Numbered from the stretch's first letter, positions 23,018-31,327 are shown. The stretch: DNA of 34,313 nt from JAWVZB01 sp033722375 (GCA_033722375.1 JAWVZB010000018.1:1-34313), one strand, 5' to 3'. Numbers and translations are program-made. The notes: generated by a model not told the origin, from the sequence alone.

Positions 23018-23791
23018 TCAGACCGGTTGCCGCCCGGCCCTGGCAGCCAGGGCCAGCGCCACGATCGCCGGCACGAGGAACACGACGCCGAGTGCTGCGG
23101 CGATCTGGGGGTCCGTCTGGACGAAGGGGACGAGCAGCAGCGGCAGCGTCGGCCGGCCACCCCCGACCGCCAGACTGGTGCCGTACTGGCTCAGCGACAC
23201 GATGAAGCCGAGCAGCGTCGCCGTCGCCACGTAGCTGCGCAGCGTCGGGATGCTCACGTGCCAGAGTCGCTGCCACGGTCCCGCTCCGAGCGCGGCGGCC
23301 GCTTCTTCGAGATCGGTCAGCTCGGCCCGGAAACCCGGCGCAAGGATCAGGACGACGTAGGGGAAGACGTAGACCAGGTGTGCCAGGACCAGGCCGACGA
23401 CCGTGTCGGCCAGCCCGAGCCGGAGGAACCACGCCGCGAGGCCGGTCCCGGTGGCGAACTCGGGCACGAGCAGGGGGAGCGCGACGAAGGTCGCGACCAC
23501 CGCGTAGCCCCGTGCCCCCCGGCGGGCGGCACCGCGCGCCACAGGCCAGCCCAGCACCAGCGCCAGGACCGTGGTGAGCACCCCCACCACCACGGACAGC
23601 CCCAGCGCGCGCAGGGTGCCGGCGTTGCCAGAAGCGACGTAGGCGACCGCCCGGGTGCCCCACTCTTGCGGCAGGACGGCCGGGGCCCGCCAGACGTCCG
23701 CCAGCGCCCGGACGGGAAGCACGGCCAGCGGTGCGACGAGCAGGGTCGCTGCCACGAGTGCGGGCCACCGACGGGCCTCATCTGGTCGCAC
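23018..23791 (-). CDS. ABC transporter permease (YnjC C-terminal half-like)
   Basis: 257 residues, six predicted helices, binding-protein-dependent permease. The cytoplasmic EAA-type loop is LTDLEEAAAALGAGPWQRLWHVSIPTLR, the contact site for the ATPase. E. coli YnjC is a single fused two-domain permease; here the two halves are separate genes overlapping by 14 bases. GTG start at 23791. Other members of the set (YnjB-like lipoprotein, ATPase) are 3-5 kb upstream on the same strand. Confidence 0.85.
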   Translation of the reverse strand: MRPDEARRWPALVAATLLVAPLAVLPVRALADVWRAPAVLPQEWGTRAVAYVASGNAGTLRALGLSVVVGVLTTVLALVLGWPVARGAARRGARGYAVVATFVALPLLVPEFATGTGLAAWFLRLGLADTVVGLVLAHLVYVFPYVVLILAPGFRAELTDLEEAAAALGAGPWQRLWHVSIPTLRSYVATATLLGFIVSLSQYGTSLAVGGGRPTLPLLLVPFVQTDPQIAAALGVVFLVPAIVALALAARAGRQPV

Positions 23792-24593
23792 GGCGCACCT
23801 CCCGTCCCGCTAGGAGCGCCAGCAGCAGTGACACTCCCGCCGCGACCAGCAGGATCGCCGCCGCTCTGGCCTGGCCGCCCAGGAGGCTCCGCTGCGTCTC
23901 CTGGAGTGCCAACACCGCGAGCGTGGGGGGGTAGGTGGGCCCGATGACGAGTGGCACCTCGAACGAGCCGAAGGTGAAGGCAGCCGCGATCAACGAGCCG
24001 ACCGTCAGCGGGACCCGGATCGCCGGCCACACGACGTGGCGGAGCCGCGCCCAGCGATCGGCGCCGTGCACCGCGGCAGCCTCCTGGCGGTCCACCACGT
24101 CTGCATCCCACGCGGTGAGGACGAGGAGGAGCAGGAAGGGAGTCTCCTTGTAGACGTACACCGCGACGATGCCGAGGCCCCACGGGTCCCGGACGATCTC
24201 GAACGGCAGGGTGCCGAGCAGCCGGTCCGCCAACCCCCCCGGGCCCAACCAGAGCACCGCCACGACGGCGACGACGAGGTGGGGGACCAGCACCGGGAGA
24301 CCTGCCAGGGCCCGCGCGGCCGTCCCTGATCGCAGCAGGGCCCCGGCGAGCGCCACCGCGAGCGCGGCGGACACGGCGGTGGCCGCTACCGTGACCGCGC
24401 TCGTGAAGAGCAGAGCGTCACGGAACGCCCGGTCTGTGAGGACCGCGCGCCACGCGTCGAGGCTCACGTCGCCGAGCAGTCCGGCTGCGGCTGGCTGGAG
24501 GCTCGTGCGGAGCGCCCCGACCACCGCCCCGCCGAACAGCACCCCGACCACGAGCACGGCGGGCACGAGCGGGAGCAGGCGGCGCAGGCTCAC
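23778..24593 (-). CDS. ABC transporter permease (YnjC N-terminal half-like)
   Basis: 271 residues, six predicted helices with the EAA-type loop VDRQEAAAVHGADRWARLRHVVWPAIR. It overlaps the next permease by 14 bases, so the two are translated together. The GTG at 24593 is chosen because the protein then starts with a typical short n-region and first helix (SLRRLLPLVPAVLVVGVLF). The longer frame to 24641 would run through the divergent gene. The start is only about 30 bases from the start of the divergent CDP-alcohol phosphotransferase gene. Confidence 0.85.
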   Translation of the reverse strand: MSLRRLLPLVPAVLVVGVLFGGAVVGALRTSLQPAAAGLLGDVSLDAWRAVLTDRAFRDALLFTSAVTVAATAVSAALAVALAGALLRSGTAARALAGLPVLVPHLVVAVVAVLWLGPGGLADRLLGTLPFEIVRDPWGLGIVAVYVYKETPFLLLLVLTAWDADVVDRQEAAAVHGADRWARLRHVVWPAIRVPLTVGSLIAAAFTFGSFEVPLVIGPTYPPTLAVLALQETQRSLLGGQARAAAILLVAAGVSLLLALLAGREVRRATR

Positions 24594-24622
24594 GTGGTGG
24601 CCCGGTGAGCGGAAGGATGGGC

Positions 24623-25240
24623 ATGCTCGACCGCGTCGCACGCCGGACGTTCGTGCCGTGGTTCGACCGGATGGCCGCCCCGCTGGCCGCCCGGGGCGTC
24701 GACCCGAACCTCCTCACGGCCGTCGGTTTCGTGATCGGGATCGGGGCGTGCGTGGCCGCTGGATCCGCGGCCTGGTGGGTCGCCCTCGCGCTGTGGTTCG
24801 CCAACCGGCTGATCGACGGCATCGACGGGCCCCTGGCGCGGCGCGTGGGGTCCAGCCCCAGGGGTGGGTTCCTCGACATCATGGCCGACTTCGCGATCTA
24901 CGGGGGCTTCGTCCTGGGGGTGGCGGTCGGCCAGCCCGACGCTCGTCTCGCGTGTGCCGCCCTCCTGGCCGGCTACTACGTGAGTGGGAGTGCCTTCCTC
25001 GCGCTGTCGTCCCTGGAGAACCTGCAGGGCGACACCGGGGAGTCCGAGCCGGGCGTGGACGACGAGCGGTCCTTGCGGTTCGTTGGTGGTCTGGCCGAGG
25101 GGACCGAGACGATCGTCGTGCACGCGCTGTTCTGCATCTTCCCGTCTGCGATCGCCCCGATCGCGTGGGCGTTCGCTGCGGCGGTGGCGCTGACCGCGAT
25201 CCAGCGCGTCCGTGCGGGGATGCGACTGCTGCCGGGCTGA
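24623..25240 (+). CDS. CDP-alcohol phosphatidyltransferase family protein (YnjF-like)
   Basis: 205 residues, polytopic. The catalytic motif DG-x2-AR-x7-G-x3-D-x3-D is seen in IDGPLARRVGSSPRGGFLDIMADF (about residues 72-94), with all acidic residues kept and the usual x8 gap one shorter. The family transfers an alcohol (glycerol-P, inositol, choline and others) to CDP-diacylglycerol or uses a CDP-alcohol; the substrate is unknown. E. coli YnjF, of the same family, is encoded beside ynjBCD. The ATG at 24623 has GGAAGG 6 bases upstream; ATG 24617 and GTG 24605 are in frame alternatives. It is the only plus-strand gene within this transport cluster. Confidence 0.82.
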   Translation: MLDRVARRTFVPWFDRMAAPLAARGVDPNLLTAVGFVIGIGACVAAGSAAWWVALALWFANRLIDGIDGPLARRVGSSPRGGFLDIMADFAIYGGFVLGVAVGQPDARLACAALLAGYYVSGSAFLALSSLENLQGDTGESEPGVDDERSLRFVGGLAEGTETIVVHALFCIFPSAIAPIAWAFAAAVALTAIQRVRAGMRLLPG

Positions 25241-25242
25241 GC

Positions 25243-26682
25243 TCACCGTTGCAGCCAGCGCAGCACGGTGAGCAATGGCTTGGCGATCGCTCGGACGCGG
25301 GGGCTGAACCACTTCTCGCGCATGTACTCGTTGGCGGCATGCTGCAGCCCGAGCGTGTAGGTCGGGTAGGCGTGGACCGCCTGGGAGAGATCGTCCAGTT
25401 GCCCGCCGTTGTGCATCCAGGCCGCCACCTCGGCGGTGGCCTCGCCACCTCGGGGCGAGACCACGGTCGCGCCGACGATCCGGCCCCGGCCGTCGGCGAC
25501 GAGCTTGGTGAACCCCGGGGTCCGACCGGCGACGATGGCGCGGTCGAGCTGGTCGTGGTCGTAGCGGGTCACGATCACGTCGTCCCCGTGTCGGTCGCGG
25601 GCCTCCGACTCGGTCAGTCCGATGCGGCCGACCTCGGGGTCGGTGAAGGTCACCCACGGTGTCCGCTCGTAGTCGGGGCGGCGACGGAGGTGGAACAGGG
25701 AGTTCATGACCACGAGGCCGCCCTCGTGGGCCGCGACGTGGGTGAACCGCGGGCTGTCGATGACGTCGCCGGCGGCGTACACGCGCGTCCCGGTGGTCGC
25801 GAGGTGCTCGTCGACGACGACGTGCCCGCTCCCGTCGGTCTCGACCCCGACGCGTTCGAGTCCCAGCGCGTCGGTGACCGGTGTTCGCCCGACCGCAACG
25901 AGCAACCGGTCGAAGGGCACAGAGCCGGGTCCTTCCGGACCTTCGAAGACGAGGGTGCGACTGCTGCCCCGCGTCTGTACGCCGGTCGCGGTCGCCCCGA
26001 GATGGACGGTGATGCCTTCCGCTTCGAGCCGCGCCTTCACGACCCTGGCGGCGTCGGGCTCCTCCCGGTGGAGGAGCTGCGGCCGCAGCTCGATCAAGGT
26101 GACACGGCTGCCGAGGCGAGCGAACGCCTGTGCCAGCTCGCACCCGACTGCCCCGCCGCCGACCACGACGAGTCGATCGGGCAGGGCGTCGAGCCCCCAG
26201 ACGGAGTCGCTCGTGAATACGTCGACCGTCTCGAGCCCGTCGATCGGAGGGAGCGTGGGTCGAGACCCCGTGGCGATGAGGGCGGCGCGGTAGCCGATCC
26301 GTTCTTCCCCGACGTCGATCCTGCCGGGCTCGACGAAGCGCCCCTCGGCGTGTCGGAACTCGACCCCCGCCCGGCGCAGTCGCTCGGGAGAGTCGTGCTC
26401 GGCGATGACGTGCTGTGCGTCGTGCACGTGGCGCAGCACCTCGGCGAGGTCGACCTCGGGCTCGACGGGCGACAGGCCGAGCTCGTCCGCATGACGCATG
26501 CCGTGCGCGAGCTCCGCCGCGGCGATGAGTGCCTTGCTGGGGACGCAGCCGGTCCACAGGCAATCCCCGCCCGTGCGGTCCCGCTCGGCCAGCAGCACGC
26601 GAGCACCCACGCCGGCTGCGCCGAACGCCGCGATCAGCCCTGCCGTGCCACCGCCGATGATCGCGAGGTCGACGCGTCTCAT
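25243..26682 (-). CDS. FAD/NAD(P) disulfide oxidoreductase, mercuric-reductase-like
   Basis: 479 residues. FAD motif LAIIGGGTAGLIAA (residues 6-19), redox disulfide Cys41/Cys46 in GGDCLWTGCVPSKAL, NAD motif VVVGGGAVGCELAQA, and the second FAD motif VYAAGDVIDSPRF. The dimer-domain catalytic region reads VHAYPTYT, where lipoamide dehydrogenase has HAHPT, so the second catalytic His is Tyr. It lacks the C-terminal vicinal cysteines and N-terminal HMA domain of MerA. It is therefore not a classical mercuric reductase. Such proteins often occur next to or fused with TVP38 membrane proteins, and one is encoded here. ATG overlaps the stop of the ATPase gene (ATGA). Confidence 0.88.
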   Translation of the reverse strand: MRRVDLAIIGGGTAGLIAAFGAAGVGARVLLAERDRTGGDCLWTGCVPSKALIAAAELAHGMRHADELGLSPVEPEVDLAEVLRHVHDAQHVIAEHDSPERLRRAGVEFRHAEGRFVEPGRIDVGEERIGYRAALIATGSRPTLPPIDGLETVDVFTSDSVWGLDALPDRLVVVGGGAVGCELAQAFARLGSRVTLIELRPQLLHREEPDAARVVKARLEAEGITVHLGATATGVQTRGSSRTLVFEGPEGPGSVPFDRLLVAVGRTPVTDALGLERVGVETDGSGHVVVDEHLATTGTRVYAAGDVIDSPRFTHVAAHEGGLVVMNSLFHLRRRPDYERTPWVTFTDPEVGRIGLTESEARDRHGDDVIVTRYDHDQLDRAIVAGRTPGFTKLVADGRGRIVGATVVSPRGGEATAEVAAWMHNGGQLDDLSQAVHAYPTYTLGLQHAANEYMREKWFSPRVRAIAKPLLTVLRWLQR

Positions 26683-27770
26683 CGGGCTGCCTGAGCGACC
26701 GCCCCGGAGGAGCCCGGCGAGGTGGTGCTGTCCGGCAGCCGCCACAGGTGCTCGGGCGGCAGTCGGATCCCCACGTCCGCACCCTCTCGCGGCGCCCTGC
26801 CGGTCTCGAGCTCGGCTTCGATCTGCAGGTCACCGATCACGATCATGACGCGCTCGCGGGTGCCGAGGTACCGGCGCTCGGTGACGATGCCCCGCAGGTC
26901 GGACGCGGGATCGATCCGCACGTGCTGCGGACGGATCACGAAGGTCGTGCGCCCGTCAGGGGCCGTGACCGCCACGGTGACGTCGCCGAGCTTCAGCGCC
27001 CCGTCCCGCACGGTCACAGTGAGTTCGTTGGTGACGCCGAGGAAGCGGGCGACCGCGAGGTTGGCGGGGCGCTCGAACAGCTCCTCCGGTGGGCCTTCCT
27101 GTGCCACCGTTCCGTCGAGCAGGACCGCGGTCCGGTCGCCGAGCTCTGCGGCTTCGGACTGGTCGTGGGTCACGTACAGGGCGGTGGTTCCGCGTGCATC
27201 GAGGAGCCGGAGGATGAGCTCTCGCAGCGAGCGGCGGAGGTCGGGGTCGACGCTCGCCAGCGGTTCGTCGAGCAGCAGCAGGTCCGGCTGGCCGACCAGT
27301 GCCCGCGCGAGCGCGACGCGTTGTGCCTCGCCGCCCGACAGTCCACGGGTCGCGCGGTCGCCGAAACCCGACAGCCCGACCTCCTCGAGCAGTGAAGCCG
27401 CACGTCGGTGTCGCTCGTCACGCGCGACCCCCGTCATCCGGAGTGGGAACGCGACGTTGTCGAGCACCGGGAGATGGGGGAGCAGCCGTGGTCGTTGGAA
27501 GACGTAGGCGATGTGCCGTTCGTGTGCAGGAACGCCCTGTAGGTCTCGGCCGCCGAGTTGGATCGAGCCGTACTCGATCGCGTTGAGCCCCGCGATCGCC
27601 CGCAGCAGCGTCGTCTTCCCGACCCCGGACGGACCCGTGAGCGTCATCGTCGCACCCGCGGGTACGTGGAGGTCGATCTCCTGCAGCACGGGCTCCCCGC
27701 CGCGTCGGACCGCGACGGCGGTACAGGTCAGTTCCTTTGCAACGCCTACCGGAGCACCTCCTCCTGCCAC
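26679..27770 (-). CDS. ABC transporter ATPase (YnjD/PotA-like) with C-terminal TOBE domain
   Basis: 363 residues. Walker A is TGPSGVGKTT, the Q-loop is AYVFQRPRLLPHLPV, the signature is LSGGEAQRVALARAL, Walker B is LLLLDEPLASVD and the switch is YVTHDQSEA. From about residue 250 there is a TOBE-like regulatory domain (FVIRPQHVRIDP; EAELETGRAPREGADVGIRLPPEHLW). It energises the two permeases at 23.0-24.6 kb together with the upstream binding lipoprotein. GTG at 27770 lies inside the end of that gene (25-base overlap), so translation is coupled. Confidence 0.88.
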   Translation of the reverse strand: MAGGGAPVGVAKELTCTAVAVRRGGEPVLQEIDLHVPAGATMTLTGPSGVGKTTLLRAIAGLNAIEYGSIQLGGRDLQGVPAHERHIAYVFQRPRLLPHLPVLDNVAFPLRMTGVARDERHRRAASLLEEVGLSGFGDRATRGLSGGEAQRVALARALVGQPDLLLLDEPLASVDPDLRRSLRELILRLLDARGTTALYVTHDQSEAAELGDRTAVLLDGTVAQEGPPEELFERPANLAVARFLGVTNELTVTVRDGALKLGDVTVAVTAPDGRTTFVIRPQHVRIDPASDLRGIVTERRYLGTRERVMIVIGDLQIEAELETGRAPREGADVGIRLPPEHLWRLPDSTTSPGSSGAVAQAAR

Positions 27771-28948
27771 CGTTCCTCCAATTCGACCACCTGCGTCGGG
27801 GGGAGTTCGCTCAGGAGCTTGCCGTAGTCCACGAGGTGGTAGGGGCTGTCGCCCGCAGTTTCCGAGAAGAGCTCACGTTGTTCCGGATCGAGACGCCCGA
27901 GGTCCAGGACCGTCGGGATCCCGAGACCATCCGGATCCGCCTTGAGGGCCTGGAGCTCGGGATCGAGGAGCAGGTTGGCGACCACCAGTGCGCCTTCGCG
28001 ATTGGCCGCGTTCGCGGGGATGGTCACGTAGCTGACGTTCTGCAGCGCCCCGCTCTCGAAGGTGTAGGGGCGAGCGGTCTCGGGGAACGTCCCCTGGCGA
28101 ACGCCCGATGCGACGAAGCTCGGGTCGTAGCTCATGGCGAGGTCGACCTGTCCGTTGCCGAAGAGCTGGTTCAGCTCGGCCTCGTTCGTCGGGAACGAGC
28201 GTCCCTCACGCCACTGGTCCGGCTTCATCTGCAGGAGGAGCTCGAACGCCGCGTCCTCACCGAGCGCCTGGACCACCTGGCGCACGAAGGCCCCTCCGGT
28301 GAAGTCGGGCGGGGCGGGGTAGGTGATGCGCCCGGGGTTCTCCGCTGCGTACGTCGCCAGCTCTTCGTAGGTGCGTGGCGGGTCGGGGGTGCGCGCCTCG
28401 TCGTAGGCGAACACGAAGACGGCACGGCTCCACGGCGACTCCTGTCCCTCGACAGGGACACCGAAGTCCTGGGCGACGGTCGGATCCTCCCAGTCGACGA
28501 GCTCCGCGTTGGGGAGCGCGCTCGCCCAGTCTTCGAGCCAGAGGCCGGCCTCCTTGCCTTCGGCGAAGTTCTCGCCGTTGATCCAGATGAGGTCGACGCC
28601 CCCGCCGCCTTCCGTCTCGCCGGCGCGGAACTCCGCGGCGACACGCTGGACCACCGAGGCCGTGTCGTCGACGGGAACCCGCTCGATCGTGACGCCGAGC
28701 TCCTCGGCACGCGGGGCGACCTCCTCGTCGACGTAGCGGTTGATGCGCTCGTCTCCCCCGAACATCCACCACCGGACGGTCTGCCCCTGCGCTGCGGCAG
28801 ACACCTCGTCCCACGCCGCAGCGTGCGGGCGGACAGCATGGTCGGGGGACCTGCCGGGCTCGGGGTGGCCACGCTCGGCTTCCTCGCCGCAGCCGGCGGC
28901 AGCCAGCAGGGCCAGCGCCAGCACCAGCAGGGGGAACGGTCGTCTCAA
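27746..28948 (-). CDS. ABC transporter substrate-binding lipoprotein, YnjB-like
   Basis: 400 residues. Signal peptide with lipobox LAAAGC (Cys20). The mature domain has RWWMFGGDERINRYVDEEV and GVDLIWINGENFAEGKEAGLW, which are hallmarks of the YnjB family of type I periplasmic-type binding proteins. E. coli YnjB works with YnjC and YnjD, which match the other genes here; the natural ligand of that system is not established. The start is a TTG at 28948, supported by GAGGAG eight bases upstream, and it overlaps the TVP38 gene stop (TTGA). Confidence 0.88.
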   Translation of the reverse strand: MRRPFPLLVLALALLAAAGCGEEAERGHPEPGRSPDHAVRPHAAAWDEVSAAAQGQTVRWWMFGGDERINRYVDEEVAPRAEELGVTIERVPVDDTASVVQRVAAEFRAGETEGGGGVDLIWINGENFAEGKEAGLWLEDWASALPNAELVDWEDPTVAQDFGVPVEGQESPWSRAVFVFAYDEARTPDPPRTYEELATYAAENPGRITYPAPPDFTGGAFVRQVVQALGEDAAFELLLQMKPDQWREGRSFPTNEAELNQLFGNGQVDLAMSYDPSFVASGVRQGTFPETARPYTFESGALQNVSYVTIPANAANREGALVVANLLLDPELQALKADPDGLGIPTVLDLGRLDPEQRELFSETAGDSPYHLVDYGKLLSELPPTQVVELEERWQEEVLR

Positions 28949-29706
28949 GAGGTCGTCTCCTCACGTGGGTGGGAACGGGTTGACGCTGAGCTGTCTTCCG
29001 ACGGGGATGTCTCGTCGGGTGCGGGCGCTCCCTTCCCCCGGCGCCGCAGCATCCGGTTCACGAGCGGGGCACCGACGGCGAGTACCACGATGAGGGCCAC
29101 CGCACCGAGGAATGCAGGCGAGGTGGGATCATCGAGGTTGCCGCCGAGTGCCGCGTAGGCGAACGCTCCGGGGATGATGCCGACGGCGGTGGCGATCACG
29201 TACTGGCGCCGCCGGATCGCCGTGACCCCGGCGGCGTAGTTGAGGATGTTGAACGGGACGACGGGGATCAGCCGGAGGTAGAGGATGGCCGTGAATCCGC
29301 GACGTTCGATCCAGTCGTCGAACCTCCCCACGCGCTCGCCGGCGATCTCCTCGACCTGCTCACGACCCAGCCACCGGCTGATCTCGAAGGCCGCCGCAGC
29401 CCCGATACTGGCACCTACGACGGCGAGTGCGGTGCCGGCGAGGGTGCCGAAGAGGACGCCCGCCGCGGCGGTCAGCACGGCTCCTGGGACCACGAGCACG
29501 GTGGCGATCACGTACAGGGCGACGAACAGCACCGGTGCTGCGGCGCCGCTGCCCTCGATCAACCGTTCGATGTCCTCACGGTTGGGCCCGCCGCCGAAGA
29601 AGAAGATCGCGAACAGGGCCAGGATCACCGCGGCGAAGAGCGACAGGCGGACCTTCGGCGACGACAACAGGGTCACGACACGGCCCCGGGTTCCGCGCTC
29701 CGCCAC
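28945..29706 (-). CDS. TVP38/TMEM64 (DedA-related) membrane protein
   Basis: 253 residues, about five to six membrane helices. The SNARE-associated/VTT domain motif is in GVLFGTLAGTALAVVGASIGAAAAFEISRWLGREQVE, followed by RLIPVVPFNILNYAAGV (the conserved R-x-x-P-x-x-P-x-N-x-x-N-Y-x-x-G). The cytoplasmic tail is rich in Pro, Ser and Glu. E. coli YdjX/YdjZ, of the same family, are encoded beside ynjABCDEF. These proteins are thought to be lipid or small-molecule transporters. First gene of the minus-strand operon; GTG at 29706 with AGGAG 5 bases upstream. Confidence 0.9.
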   Translation of the reverse strand: MAERGTRGRVVTLLSSPKVRLSLFAAVILALFAIFFFGGGPNREDIERLIEGSGAAAPVLFVALYVIATVLVVPGAVLTAAAGVLFGTLAGTALAVVGASIGAAAAFEISRWLGREQVEEIAGERVGRFDDWIERRGFTAILYLRLIPVVPFNILNYAAGVTAIRRRQYVIATAVGIIPGAFAYAALGGNLDDPTSPAFLGAVALIVVLAVGAPLVNRMLRRRGKGAPAPDETSPSEDSSASTRSHPREETTS

Positions 29707-29836
29707 CGTGGCTCCTGTCCGGATGCTGTGTCGTCGGTCCCGGTCTGAGGCGACAGTAACGGGCGGGGGGAGCGGCTCGTGGATAGCTGCTGCATCTATA
29801 TGAGGAGAACACCTAACTCACCTCTGGCAGTCGCGT

Positions 29837-29842
29837 TATGGT
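29837..29842 (+). promoter_or_regulatory. Possible -10 element of the eight-helix protein gene
   Basis: TATGGT, 65 bases before the ATG at 29908, in the AT-richer part of the 200-base divergent spacer 29707-29907. That spacer also holds TCTATATGAGGAGAA near 29795; no defined operator was found. Confidence 0.35.
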
Positions 29843-29907
29843 CGAGATGGCGGATGCCCACCGATCCTGGTGGCTGCGGCCGCGCGACCGATCGTGGAGG
29901 GGAAACC

Positions 29908-30888
29908 ATGACGAGCGTCACAGATCGAGGTACGGCCGGACGGAGTGGGATGCGGGCGTTCTCGGTGGGGCTGTGGATCGCCCTCGCTGCGGGGGTGATC
30001 CAGTTCACCGCGATCGGCGCGGACTTCTACCAGGTCGGTGAGACGGTCCGGGACGCATGGTTCGGGATCCCGCACACGACCCAGCTGCTCCTCGTCTCCG
30101 CGTTGGTGACGTTCACGCTGGCGGGCTTCGCGGCCGGTGGCCGCAGTCCGGTCAGCGGCCGCACCGCTGGGATCATCATCGCGGCTGTCGCCCTCGTGGC
30201 GACCGCTCAGCTCGCCTACCGGATGGCGGTCCCGCCGTTCCGGGGCTGCCTGACCTTCAACTGTGGCTTCACGCCCAACGCGGACAACGTCACGCTGTTG
30301 TCGGGGATCTGGATCGCCTTGATCGGCAACGTCGGGGCGCTGATCGGCGGGGTGCTCCACGCCGCGTCGAGCGCGGCGAAGGAGACCCGCGCCAACTTCT
30401 GGGTGAGCCGGAGCCAGACGGGCATGACCCCATGGCTCGGCATCGCCGGTCTGAGCATGGCGATCATGGTGGTCGTGGGTTACCTCGTGATGCCGTTCTA
30501 CACCGTCCAGGGTGGGCCGAACCAGAGCTGGACCGGCTGGATGGCGATCCCTCACACCGCGGGTCTGGTGGCGCTGATGGCGCTGATCATCATCGGCCTG
30601 GTCGTTGCCGCCGCGCGGTCGCGGTCCCCGATGAGCCCCTCCGCGCTCGGTGCCACGATCGCCATCCTGGCGCTCGTCGCGACGGTGCGGACGGGCTACC
30701 GGATCGCCGTGTCCCCCTTCTACAGCGGTCCCGCCGAGGGGGTGTTCGAGGCAGGGGCACAGATCGAGCTGGCTGCCTGGCTCGCCCTCGCGTTCGGGAT
30801 CGTCGCCGTGATCGCGGGGATCGCTCACGCGGTGACGAACCAGGACGCGCCCGAGCCCGCTCACGAGCCCACTCCGTCCCCCGCCTGA
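29908..30888 (+). CDS. Eight-helix membrane protein with internal duplication, unknown
   Basis: 326 residues; not assigned to a family. The protein consists of two similar halves of about four helices. Residues 54-111 (FGIPHTTQLLLVSALVTFTL ... VALVATAQLAYRMAVPPF) and 213-271 (MAIPHTAGLVALMALIIIGL ... LALVATVRTGYRIAVSPF) align with many identities, including IPHT, RSP-S, ALVAT, YR-AV-PF. The first half has a Cys pair (CLTFNC, 114/119) in a loop. The C-terminus is Pro/Glu-rich. ATG at 29908 with GGAGGGG 5 bases upstream. A terminator-like hairpin separates it from the hydrogenase operon, so a link to hydrogenase is possible but not shown. Confidence 0.75.
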   Translation: MTSVTDRGTAGRSGMRAFSVGLWIALAAGVIQFTAIGADFYQVGETVRDAWFGIPHTTQLLLVSALVTFTLAGFAAGGRSPVSGRTAGIIIAAVALVATAQLAYRMAVPPFRGCLTFNCGFTPNADNVTLLSGIWIALIGNVGALIGGVLHAASSAAKETRANFWVSRSQTGMTPWLGIAGLSMAIMVVVGYLVMPFYTVQGGPNQSWTGWMAIPHTAGLVALMALIIIGLVVAAARSRSPMSPSALGATIAILALVATVRTGYRIAVSPFYSGPAEGVFEAGAQIELAAWLALAFGIVAVIAGIAHAVTNQDAPEPAHEPTPSPA

Positions 30889-30912
30889 ACCGACCGCGGG
30901 CACGGAGCCACG

Positions 30913-30939
30913 GAACGGCGCCCTCATCGGGCGCCGTTC
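30913..30939 (+). terminator. Hairpin terminator after the eight-helix protein gene
   Basis: GAACGGCGCCC (30913-30923) and GGGCGCCGTTC (30929-30939) pair perfectly over 11 bases around the loop TCATC, 25 bases after the stop. There is no run of T after it, as is common for GC-rich actinobacterial terminators. Confidence 0.7.
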
Positions 30940-30998
30940 TGCTGGTGCGCTGATCGGTGGTCGTCCGGGTGGCCCTGGCGGGCTAGATGTGCGTGTCT

Positions 30999-31004
30999 TA
31001 TAGT
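30999..31004 (+). promoter_or_regulatory. Probable -10 element of the hydrogenase operon
   Basis: TATAGT is a near-consensus -10, 27 bases before the GTG at 31031. The start would leave a leader of about 20 bases containing GGGAGGGG. A convincing -35 is absent, so an alternative sigma factor or activator is possible. Confidence 0.55.
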
Positions 31005-31030
31005 GGCTGGCAGCCGCACTCGGGAGGGGA

Positions 31031-31327
31031 GTGACCGTGATTCTGGCTGCCATCGGTCCCGTCGCCGCGACCTTCTGGTGGATCGGCCTGGCCATCCTCG
31101 TGCTGGTGGTCATCCCGGCGGTCGCGCTCATCGCCCTCCGTCTCGTGCAGGTCGTCGCCGAGATCCGCCGTCATGCGGAGGACATCCGCACCCACGGTGC
31201 CGGTCTGGCCGGTGAGCTGGAGGCGGTCGGGGCGCTACACGAGACCGGCGAGCTGGCCTCCACGCTCAAGGGCGGACTCGCCCGCTACGCCCAGGCAGTG
31301 GGGCGCATCGCCGGAGGTCGCGTCTGA
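31031..31327 (+). CDS. Small single-helix membrane protein 1 of the hydrogenase operon
   Basis: 98 residues: a membrane helix at about residues 8-33 (ATFWWIGLAILVLVVIPAVALIAL), then a basic and amphipathic cytoplasmic helix (VVAEIRRHAEDIRTHGAGLAGELEAV) and a Gly/Ala-rich tail ending RIAGGRV. Family not recognised. GTG at 31031 with GGGAGGGG upstream; first gene after the TATAGT promoter. Its stop overlaps the next ATG by one base (TGATG). With the following four genes it forms a run of small membrane proteins leading into the hydrogenase structural genes. Confidence 0.7.
   Translation: MTVILAAIGPVAATFWWIGLAILVLVVIPAVALIALRLVQVVAEIRRHAEDIRTHGAGLAGELEAVGALHETGELASTLKGGLARYAQAVGRIAGGRV

Noticed and set aside
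25243..26682. Mercury resistance (merA)
   Set aside because: No vicinal C-terminal cysteines, no HMA domain, no merR/merT/merP nearby.
24169..26694. 841-residue plus-strand open frame
   Set aside because: Antisense to the permease and flavoprotein genes and out of frame with the CDP-alcohol transferase; Arg/Pro-rich composition, no motifs.
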